Source: Karalla daura (Eukaryota > Chordata > Actinopteri > Chaetodontiformes > Leiognathidae). From it: 64,000 bases of DNA. The translations under genes were made by a program, and so were the position numbers. The notes beneath the pieces are model-generated. The model was not told where the DNA came from. It saw only the letters and a program-made list of their open reading frames with translations, and searched no databases. The DNA lies in NCBI GenBank assembly GCA_029224185.1, contig CM055196.1, forward strand, positions 3,045,501 through 3,109,500. Reading direction: 5' to 3'. Below are positions 55,467-64,000 of this stretch, in pieces; positions within the stretch are counted from its first letter, which is position 1; each line of letters begins with the position of its first letter.

Positions 55467-56474
55467 CTAGTTCGAGTCGCTGTCGTAGGACACCACAGGA
55501 CGGAACCAGTGTGCACGGCGTCCATAGCCAAGGCCTGTGGAGGTGGAGGGGTAGGAGTCTTCAGCTTGCGGGGAGAAGGGTCGCTGGCCATAGTCATCAG
55601 AGTCTTCAGAGTCCTCGTTGTAGAAGGGGGTGTCATATCCAGACTCTTCACCCTCCTCCCAGTCTCTGTCACTGTGCTCCTCCTCTTTTTCCTCTTCCTT
55701 CCTGTTTGTCTCCCATGGGGGGGAGGAAGCCAGATCCTCTTCATCCTTCGAGAGGATGGGGAAAAAACAGTCCTCTTCATTCCTTGAGGGGATGGGGACA
55801 GGGAGGTCATCTTCGTCCTCCAAGGGGATGGAGATGGGGAGGCCCTCTTCATCTCTTGAGGGGATGGACACGGGGAAGTGCTCTTCGTCTCTTGAGGAGA
55901 TGGAGACAGGGAGGTCTTCTTTGTCCTCCAAGGGGATGGACACGGGGATGTCCTCTTCGTCCTCCAGAGGGATGGAGACAGGGAGGTCCTCCAAGCGCTC
56001 CTTGGGGGCTGTCCTCATCCTCTTCACTACTTCCTCCTCAGAGTCACCTCTCTCCCGGCTCCTCTTCTTCTGACTGTTTCCTGAAGCCCAGGGAGTGTCT
56101 TCAGGGGAGTCCACAAAGTCCATCTTCAGCCTCTTGGTACTCACCTCCTCTACGCCACTATCAACCAAGAGCCGCTTTGCAGACATCCTGGGAGCTGACT
56201 CATCCCACCTACTGCAAAACCTTCTGGATGAAGCCCTGGGAGTGTCCTCCTCCTCTTCCTCTTCTTGAGGTGGCGTCCTCCTCATCTCCAGAGGGGGTGG
56301 AGACAGGGAGGTCCTCTTCATCTCACAAGGGGTGGAGACAGGGAGGTCCCCTTGGTCTCCTGAGGGGACAGAGACAGGCAGGTCCTCTTCGTCCTCCACG
56401 GGGATGGACAGGGGGATGTCCTCTTCGTCCTCCGAGAGGATGGACAGGGGGAGGTCCTCCTCGAAGTAGTTCAT
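55467..56474 (-). CDS. Unrecognised acidic 12-residue-repeat protein, copy 4
   Basis: 335 codons, the most divergent of the four but still uninterrupted. It starts MNYFEED instead of MDYFEED and has VKRMRT for VKRLRT, SIPLEDKEDLPV for SISLEDKEDLHV, LSKDEED for LSEDEED and EESGYDTPFYNEDSEDS for EEFGYDTAFYYEDYEDS. All length is conserved. Several changes bring repeats closer to the consensus (LPVS for LHVS), so copy 4 may be nearer the ancestral state. Confidence 0.58.
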   Translation of the reverse strand: MNYFEEDLPLSILSEDEEDIPLSIPVEDEEDLPVSVPSGDQGDLPVSTPCEMKRTSLSPPPLEMRRTPPQEEEEEEDTPRASSRRFCSRWDESAPRMSAKRLLVDSGVEEVSTKRLKMDFVDSPEDTPWASGNSQKKRSRERGDSEEEVVKRMRTAPKERLEDLPVSIPLEDEEDIPVSIPLEDKEDLPVSISSRDEEHFPVSIPSRDEEGLPISIPLEDEDDLPVPIPSRNEEDCFFPILSKDEEDLASSPPWETNRKEEEKEEEHSDRDWEEGEESGYDTPFYNEDSEDSDDYGQRPFSPQAEDSYPSTSTGLGYGRRAHWFRPVVSYDSDSN

Positions 56475-57319
56475 GCCTGAGGGGAAAAGAACACACCCAA
56501 ATTTTAAACATCTCTCGTTCCACTAAAAGTGTTGATGATGATGAGCAACAATCAAAGCTCAAACGTCAGGAAAAACACAATCTACCCACGTACAGTACAA
56601 ATAGAATTATACAATATATTCAACTATGACACATGCATCTCTACAATAACTTGATTGTAAGCTTCATTCATGTGACACTCAGTAACTGCTCACTGACATC
56701 CTAAATGTATAAAACAGTGTCCATGAAAAGCAATATCTTGACAGTAAGGACTGGTGTATGGCTTCAAATTAAACATGATCACCTCAGCCAAGGGATGATG
56801 GACACATATAATCCACATACACACACATTACACACATACAATACAATATACACAACCATATGTAAAACTATGATACTTAGATCTCGACTATAACTTGATT
56901 ATACACTTCATTCATGGGACACTCAGAGACGACTACCCTGACTGGTGGGCAAACTTGTTACTCTTCATCAGTTTACTCAATCATTAGCAGGACATCAGTT
57001 CATCAGTCTGCTATGGTGATGACACACCATAACACTGCTGATCTGATCTCCTTCATCACCTGTCTCGACCGCCAACAGAAAGTACAATCTCGCTACATTT
57101 GCGCACAACTCTTCAGAAAAGAAACAGGCACAATAAGCACTGGAAAAGTCAAAGAAGTCTATAGATTGCTACCCACGGATACTACACTCAGACACCCAGC
57201 CGACATAGACCCATACATTACGTCGCATCTTTCCCCGTATTGACAGAGACAGCGCCACGCCGCTCATACCAAACGAGACCAACATGCAGCGCAGCGTCTG
57301 CGCCAGCGCCTGCACGCGA

Positions 57320-57327
57320 TGACGTCA
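57320..57327. promoter_or_regulatory. Palindromic CRE in intron 1, copy 4
   Basis: TGACGTCA is conserved, but here it is preceded by a short local duplication (CAGCGTCTGCGCCAGCGCCTG) not present in the other copies. Confidence 0.45.
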
Positions 57328-57707
57328 TGACCGTTTGTTGCGTCGTCACCAAGGCGATAAGCGAAGCGCGGCAAAACACACATTTGACTAACACGAATTT
57401 TAAAAAAAAAACAAAAAACAAACATTGTCTTGAAAGCAAAATATGACTCCAATTTCTGTACCCACAACGTTTCACAGACATCCATACTTGTCCATGCTGA
57501 TGATAATATCAACACTACTCCTACTGATAATAATATCAACAGTCTTACCTCTGCAGTCCGCGCTGGGTCTCCTGGAGGTTATCTTCAGGGTCCTCGTTCC
57601 TTCTTGGTCTTGTTTAGTAGTTGGTGAAGAGTTGAACGGTCCTTGATCGCAGTCAAGCGTCCGAGAAGCTCGGTTCCGGTGGACCAACAAGCCCAGGACC
57701 GAGAGGT

Positions 57708-57900
57708 CCAATCAGAGCAGTTCAGGAGGTCCAATCGGCCTAACTCAGTGGGTCCAATCAGCTGCTACTGCTCAGATCGTCTTCTTCTCTTCAGTTAATC
57801 GTAGATCCTACTCACAATTGATGGTTTTCAGATCGTCTTCTCTTCAGTTGATCGCAGTTCCTACTCACAGTTGATAGTTTTCAGAGCGTCCTTGTCGTGT
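57708..57900 (-). promoter_or_regulatory. Promoter of copy 4: CCAAT triplet and direct repeat
   Basis: CCAAT at 57708, 57731 and 57754, 23 bp apart, with the direct repeat upstream. Confidence 0.6.
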
Positions 57901-58023
57901 CCAGGAGAGTATACTTACTGTACCAGTGTCCGGGCCAGAAAGGGGAGGAATGCTAGGCAACTAGTCTAATAAAGATTCTACCTGGCCACCAAATGTGTTA
58001 TTTCTATGTTATTGTTTAAAACT

Positions 58024-58025
58024 AC

Positions 58026-58089
<64 letters not shown>

Positions 58090-58103
58090 GCGCACACACA
58101 CAC
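58024..58103. repeat. CA microsatellite, copy 4 right flank
   Basis: About 80 bp of CA with single CG interruptions near each end. Confidence 0.95.
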
Positions 58104-58261
58104 TTAAAAGGGCCACAGAATGAAATAGGAAATGCTATTTTAATGCTGAAATTACCTCTTGTGGTGACAATAAAGAAAAGCATCAAGTAAATAGTTGATT
58201 CAGATTGAAAAAAGAGATTAAATCCAAGAGGAATTCTCTTTTCTTATTAAAAAGTGAGCTG

Positions 58262-58698
58262 AGATGTTTTTGATATGAAAAAGTATTTTTATTTGGTTTT
58301 ATACAAGCAGGTCATCATCAAATGCATGCACTGGTGTTAGACCTGAGTGTTATCATTCAGCTTTGGACCTGAATGAGTTCATCATCATCAGTCCAAGAGA
58401 GCAAACAAACTTTTCACTTCAGCTCCACTCCTGCCCTCCCTCACTCCATCCAGTTGAGAACTGAATCTCTCAGCATCTCTCAGTGTCTCGCCTTTGCTCT
58501 CCCTGATGGTAGACACCACTCTGTTGACGGAGCTAACTCAGTGACACATATGAAACATGCATGTCAATAAAAGTTAGCTCCTTGAAATAAGAAGGAAATC
58601 TGTTGCTTCGCCACAAAATACAAGCCACCACAGTGCAGCTGGTCCTGTTGGTATTCACACCTTTCTTGCAGCCTCGTCTCATCTCCTTTGTCATCGAG
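58262..58698 (-). pseudogene. Tandem gene unit, truncated copy 5 (3' end only)
   Basis: Only the terminal exon, its poly(A) signal (58288-58293) and part of the preceding exon are kept. Homology starts at GATGTTTTTGATATG and stops abruptly after TCATCGAGG at about 58698. It is more divergent than copies 1-4 and carries an extra ~36 bases at 58387-58421. It is probably the oldest remnant, marking the original right end of the array. Confidence 0.8.
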
Positions 58699-60958
58699 GC
58701 AAAATTCAACATTGAAACAATACGGCCCCTCACAAAGTATATAGTGTCATTATCTATACATTAACATCTCATCTTTGTGAAAATGCCCAGAACAAGCAGG
58801 CACATACAGTTCAGTTACTTACTGTTCCACTTACTGCAGCATCCCATGCAGGACAACGTTGCTTATTTCCTCCACCTGCTGCCCATAACCTCTTTTCCAG
58901 GTGTGGAACTTGAAAACCTGAACATAGCCATCAATTATTTTACCATAAAAATTACTGCTGCATCATTTCACACAACACTAATGCCCAAAAGGCAACCCTT
59001 AGCTCTACTCCAGAGAGAATACTAGAGTAGATAGTTTTTCTCTCCCTCTCTCTCTAGGAAAAGTGTTTCTCTATACGGTATCTGCTCCTTTTCATCGACA
59101 GTCTGTTTACTTGCCGGGAACAATCCAAAAATGGCAACTGATAAAACAAGGTCTGACCTCCCTGAGGTTTTATTTGAATACTTCTGGCTACTGATCGTGT
59201 GAGTTTGCATGTTCGCTAAATATTTAGGTTAATCAGAAATTTAGATTCAAGATGTATATTAAACCTTTGTATTTGACATTTAGATGTAAGATATGCATTT
59301 GACGTGTATATTTTATATTTAGATTTAACATCAAGGTGTAACATTTGATATTTAGATTTAACTACTTATTATATTTAAGCAAGTTACAGCAAGTTCAGCA
59401 CATTTACAACACGTTAAAGAGTGACCACAGCACTCTTTCAAACAGTTTGAAGCTAAATGTGACGAAATGTTGCTGTTATTTTAAGCATGAGCGGCATCCC
59501 ATAAACAATTAATCAAACTTTTATGCAGACGGAATCCAGGCCACAGTGCTTTGCACAACTCTAAAACAACAACAGATAAGTAACTCGCTCCTATCCCACA
59601 TACACATACATCCATATAATTTTGAGTACACAAACACTGAGGAAGGAGTCGAGGGGAGGTCGGGGAATATTTACTCAAGTCCAGGTCTAACACAGGCACA
59701 AACTGCACTCCTTTCATCTTCTGTCTCTTTCTGGTAGCACTGGCATTCAGATCGGCCCTTGTCATTGAAGGAGAGCAGGAGTCCAGGTCATTACGAAATA
59801 TATGAATGCGTTATCACAAAAGCAGACTTTGTTATCTTTATTACCTTGTAATTCATTATCACAAAAAAAACACACACAGTACCAACAGTAACAATTACGT
59901 AAGGACTGGGAGGGTTCCAAATAAAAACTCCTGCGTTGGGCCCAAATGTAAAACTGTGCAAAGCTGCCAAACTTCAACATCACCCCCCCACCCATTACAT
60001 CCCGCTCAATGGAGGGCGCTGTGGCCCGGCCAGACGCGCCGTTCGTCGGCTTCTCTCTTTTCACTTCCCGGCGGCTCTGTTGCTCGCCTCCCTCCCCTGC
60101 GCCTTCGACCGTGGATGTCCACGGGTGCCCTGGAAACCTCCGAACGCCGGCGCCTTCGGCGTCTGGTCCCCGGGCCACCGCGGAGCGACTCACGCCCTTC
60201 AGCAGGTCGCCCATGACGCCGGCCCCGCCGACGGTGGTACCCGCTACCGAGCGCTGCCAGTCGGTGCGACTCCCGTGCTCCCGGAGCGGTAGCATCGGCG
60301 GCTAACGTCAGCTAAACGGCATCCATCTGTCCGCCGCTGCTCCACCTCCTCCCTCCCCGCCCTCCCTCCCTCCCACCGGCCGTCGCCGCCGCCGCCGCCA
60401 CCGAGCCCTCGCATCACAACAGTCCACTGAGTGAGCACCGAATCGCCGTAGGCGTTCCCAGCGGGCAACCGGTGCCGTCGTCGCTGGAGGTCCACTCCTG
60501 GGCTCGCCGAAGATCTGGGATCCGAGGGCCGCGCAGGGCACCGCTAGCAGTGGCGTTCACACCAGCGAGCCTCTGTCTTAGGGATTCACTCCGATCTACC
60601 TCAACACACGGATGCCTCCGGGCACCTGTGTGTAACGTGTGCTGCGTTATCATCCAAGTCTCACAACCGCCCCCCATCCCACCCTAACCCCACCGACACT
60701 GGCTTGGCTGCGTCTGAGGATCTCTGATCGGCGCCCATCAACTGCGTATGACCGCCGCAGACACCCCTGCCTCTCTCCCTCCTCTCTCTCCCCCGCTTCT
60801 CTCAGTCCGGTGGCCGAGGGGAGGTAGCTGGCTGCTCCGTGTCGCACCGACACAGACACTACATCCGGCCCACAAGCTCGTCCTGGTTGGTCCCCGGTCC
60901 CCACCCCAGCCGATCTCCGTGACACACGCCCGGCAGAGCCCGAGCCTCGGCTCTCGCC
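58699..60958. other. Spacer, CpG-rich promoter and 5'UTR region of csnk2a2
   Basis: From 58699 to about 59950 the DNA is AT-rich with no recognised gene. From about 60000 to 60958 it becomes strongly CpG-rich, as expected for the csnk2a2 promoter and 5' leader. A 178-codon minus-strand frame spans 59762-60295; I do not recognise it, and its upstream half lies in the CpG-rich zone, so it may be a chance frame or the first exon of a divergent transcript. CFAP20 and MMP15, the expected neighbours in tetrapods, were not found. Confidence 0.55.
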
Positions 60959-63951
60959 ATGCCGGGTCCGGTGGCCGGTAGCAAGTCCCGTGTGTACGCC
61001 GACGTCAACACGCTGAAGAGCCGGGAGTACTGGGACTACGAGGCCCACGTCCCCAACTGGAAGTGAGGAGATTTTCTGTTTCCACCAGGACTGAATGTTT
61101 CCATGTATGTCTTCATATGAGATATGCCAAGAGCTGCTCGTTGGCCGTGTTGGTGTCTGATCTGATGGTGGCACGCTGGTGCCCAGTGTCATTCCTATAG
61201 CTATGAGGCTGTGATGGCACTGTGGCAGGATGCCCTCCCAGCACTGTGTAACACTTGCCTCAGCCTCACCTCTGCTTCTGTCCCCACGCCCCCCCACCGC
61301 CCTCCTTCTGTCCACTGTGAGCCGAACCAGTGCTCCTCCTCACCCTCGGGCCTAGTGGCAAGAACACTCACTTAATCACTCATTGGAGTCGCTGGCGATT
61401 GATGGTAGAGATGTTTCTCCGTCTTTCTCCTACAGTCACACTGGCATTTCTCTTTTTTCCCCTCTGTGTGTTCCCATAGCAACCAGGAGGACTACCAGCT
61501 GGTTCGCAAGCTGGGCAGAGGGAAGTACAGTGAAGTGTTTGAGGCCATCAACATCACCAACAATGACAAGGTGGTGGTCAAGATCCTGAAGGTGAGCAGT
61601 TGGATCTCCAGCTATGACCGTGAAAAAACTTGGCTGACTCAAAAACTGGTTGAGATTTGTTTGGATGATGAGCCATGGACAGTGGTGACACTAGAGGCAC
61701 AGGTGTCACTGAGTTTCCTCATATTAGAGTCTTTAATCCTTTAAGTTTGGACCCTATGTATTTCATGGATCTTGATACCTGATATACAGCTCAAGTCTTG
61801 ACCTGTCATTTGAATTATTGGTCTAGTCTAGAAAGCTTGTGGATATGAATTCATCCTTTTGTTTTGGTGACGGTATGTTTAGGCAGTAGCCTAAGGCTTG
61901 GGGAAATTTGGGGCTGGGCATGTCACTATGTCAACGTACTCTGTCATGGAAGATGCTGAGGCATCTGCTGACGAATTCTCCATTGTATGCCCCTGCAGTC
62001 CAATCATCTGGATGGTCTTACCAGCAGATGTGTGTTGGGTTTTAAACAGGGAAGAGAGGTGTCAGCCGTTGACCCGATTCTGTTCATTGTGGCTGTGAGT
62101 GGCTATGACAGTGGGTGGCTGAGCAGTGTCACAGAGCAAGGGGCTTTCGGTGCGAGTTTCGGGTCCTGTCCCTCTGGCAGCGTCTGCACAAAGATGGCTG
62201 CTGGAGGAGACAGTGGGCCGTCAAATGGAGCCGAAACCTGGCTCCATAGCAGTGGCACTGTGGAGATAGGGCGTCTTGTGGTGGCATCTTTCTGCTTTGC
62301 ACCTTGAATGCCTCTGGGGGGGTCTGCTGGAGCTCATCCCAGTGCACAAAAGGCAGGGAATACACCTCAGTACTGTTCACTAAGCCACCGTCTACTGATG
62401 ACACAAATTGATGCACAGATTTCTTCTTGGCTGAAGTGATGAATGGATGACTTCAGGTTCAAAAGGTCAGTGGGTAATGTCATAGTTTTCTGCAGTAATA
62501 TTTTTTGAAGTTCTTGTTATTCAGCACCTGACAGGAGTGGAGAAGGGTATATATAACCATATTATGGTTATATTACATTTGTAAAGATGCTCAAGTGGTG
62601 ATATGGATCAAAAGTGCTGTTTCACCTTTGCGAGAAGCTCTCTATCAGTCTTCCACGCTCCTCTCTGGTGAAGTGATTGCGGTCAGTATCTCTTATGAGC
62701 TGCAACGTGAAGTCTGAAAGTCTGCCTTTTGTCTGCCCCGGTTTTGGTTTTCCCTGTGGAATTAGCCAGTAAAGAAGAAGAAGATTAAGCGGGAGATCAA
62801 GATCCTGGAGAACCTGCGAGGAGGGACCAACATCATACGCCTGGTGGACACCGTCAAAGACCCAGTGGTAGGCTCGCTCTGGACTTGATGCTGGCCCGTT
62901 GCTGTAGAAGCAAGGGAAACTAGACACTAGGACTTCACATTTCTGAAATGCGGTTTACCCAAACCAAGTGAACACACCCAAATCTGTCAACACATCAACA
63001 TGGGGTTTACAGCTGCTTGACAGTTGCTGAGAAAAATCTATCTTTTGTTTAGGCATGCTTTTGTTCAAAGTGCTTCCCCAATAACTTTGTCACGTTTTGG
63101 TATTTAAAGCACCAGAAAGCAGCAGTGCAGGGTTCATAAAATCATCAGTTTCATGTGGGAAATACACCTGTTGGAGACAGTCAAATAATAATGTTATCTG
63201 ACACTCATTTTGTGGTCATTTTAGTTCATGAGGCAAGGATTTCCAGTCCTCCTGAAAGTTAACAGTATCAACATGAATAGGACATCCATAGAGGAATCTG
63301 AGCTATGTTCTGAATCGGACTAAAACTCTCTATTTCTGAGGAAGAAAGGGACCTAAAAGAAAAACTATTTTTAGGTCCTAGAGGTGCAGTGGTGGGAACC
63401 ACCTGTAAATCATCGTAGAGGTCTCACAAGTGCTTATAGTTACAGTTCTTGGACAGTTCACTGAAAACTTCTTGTTTTCATGTCTCTAATACCCCTGACC
63501 CTGTCTTTCACAGTCCAGGACCCCAGCGCTCATCTTTGAATGCATCAATAACACAGACTTCAAGGTACACGCGTTTACCCCTCTCCTGCATGCTTCTAGA
63601 TAGGATGGTGCAGTCGCAGCTTTGACTGATTTGCTGTATGGTCAAGTATAGAGCTGCCGTTTGTTGATGAGGGAAGCCATGGCTCCCTCCGCATGTTTCT
63701 GCTAAGCTTATTTGGCAGTATCATTCAAAAATATTCATAATCATTGGCCGAGTTGAATATTTTCTCTCAGCACTTGCCAGTTTATCATATCCCATGTTGC
63801 ATTGCATTGCAGTGGTTGTTCGTGGGACACTAAAACAGTTTCCAAGGTAATGGTTCAAACGTTGATGCGAGCTTGTTTTTTCCCTTTGCAGGACCTGTAC
63901 CAGAAGTTGACAGATTTTGATATCCGTTACTATATGTATGAACTACTGAAG
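60959..63951 (+). CDS. csnk2a2: Casein kinase II catalytic subunit alpha' (partial, first 143 codons)
   Basis: Catalytic subunit of the constitutive Ser/Thr kinase CK2, which phosphorylates Ser/Thr followed by acidic residues in nucleus and cytoplasm. Five coding exons: 60959-61062, 61480-61591, 62766-62867, 63514-63564 and 63892-63951, all in phase. Visible features are the N-terminus MPGPVAGSKSRVYADVN (MPGP marks alpha' rather than alpha, which starts MSGP), REYWDYEAHVPNW, the glycine-rich loop GRGKYSEVF, the ATP-anchoring Lys in VVVKILK, the basic substrate-recognition stretch KKKKIKREIKILENLRGG and helix alphaD/E residues up to YMYELLK. The HRDVKPHN loop and the rest of the kinase lie beyond the right edge. 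Teleosts may carry two copies of this gene, and I cannot tell which this is. Confidence 0.95.
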
Positions 63952-64000
63952 GTGAGATGTGTTGCATATCACGTCATGAATGCATCATAAGTTAATCATT

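Larger units (their letters stand above)
52043..58165 (-). repeat. Tandem gene unit, copy 4 (type B, chimeric)
   Basis: Fourth unit, about 6.1 kb. It has type B marks (ACTGAGCTCAGTGAC at 52511, CTGTCTTAGG at 52085) but includes a ~300-bp internal duplication: the segment at 53180-53320 recurs at 53479-53620, the first resembling type A and the second type B. Poly(A) signal at 52294-52299. Homology ends near 58165, after the CA repeat. Confidence 0.88.

Noticed and set aside
33350..58165. Array of LTR retrotransposons
   Set aside because: No long terminal repeats, primer-binding site, gag, protease, reverse transcriptase or integrase motifs in any frame. Each unit has intron-bearing gene structure instead.
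33350..58165. Assembly artefact repeating a single unit
   Set aside because: Units differ by scattered substitutions, different numbers of 121-bp modules, different CA-tract lengths and a copy 4 duplication, which a simple duplication error would not create. Read depth would settle it.
33350..58698. CRISPR array or prokaryotic repeat system
   Set aside because: Units are 6 kb with eukaryotic splice and poly(A) signals; the 121-bp modules have no spacer-like variable segments.
61898..62307. Open frames in csnk2a2 intron 2
   Set aside because: No splice-site support and no resemblance to any protein; the CK2 coding exons on either side join in phase without it.

Overview
The window is vertebrate nuclear DNA, almost certainly from a teleost fish. 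Genes are split by short GT-AG introns, CA/GT and TCTA microsatellites and long C/G runs are common, Tc1 and Harbinger transposon debris is present, and the recognisable proteins are full vertebrate orthologues. No prokaryotic, viral, tRNA, rRNA or CRISPR feature was seen.

Layout: 0.36-2.77 kb holds the 5' part of uba2 (minus strand, SUMO E1 catalytic subunit), running off the left edge. 7.30-13.24 kb is lcat and 15.76-19.88 kb is its paralogue pla2g15, head-to-tail on the plus strand. 21.0-22.5 kb is usb1 (minus), facing znf319 (plus, intronless CDS 25.74-27.55 kb with a long 3'UTR) across a CpG-rich shared promoter region. 60.96 kb to the right edge holds the first five coding exons of csnk2a2 (plus). 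From memory, ZNF319, USB1 and CSNK2A2 are neighbours on human 16q21, and LCAT and PLA2G15 lie on 16q22.1, so this is a conserved chromosomal block. UBA2 is elsewhere in human (19q13).

The striking part is 33.35-58.70 kb. Where tetrapods carry MMP15 and CFAP20 between USB1 and CSNK2A2, this genome has four tandem copies of a 6.1-6.4 kb unit plus a truncated fifth. Each unit looks like a complete minus-strand gene. It has a promoter with three CCAAT boxes 23 bp apart, a 5' exon, and an exon carrying a 335-codon ORF for an acidic protein built on 12-residue repeats (consensus EDLPVSIPLEDE). Downstream there are at least seven more splice-bounded exons, a nested array of 121-bp modules carrying splice signals, and a terminal exon with AATAAA. 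I do not recognise the protein. Diagnostic differences outside the ORF follow an A-B-A-B order, implying duplication of a ~12.4 kb dimer, whereas the ORF of copies 2 and 3 encodes identical proteins, suggesting local homogenisation.

The known genes have no operon-like relationship. lcat and pla2g15 are sister alpha/beta-hydrolase acyltransferase/phospholipases, secreted and lysosomal respectively. usb1 trims U6 snRNA, znf319 is a multi-C2H2 factor, and csnk2a2 and uba2 are housekeeping kinase and SUMO-activation genes. Exon boundaries were set by reading splice sites and checking codon phase; every multi-exon model for the recognised genes is phase-consistent.
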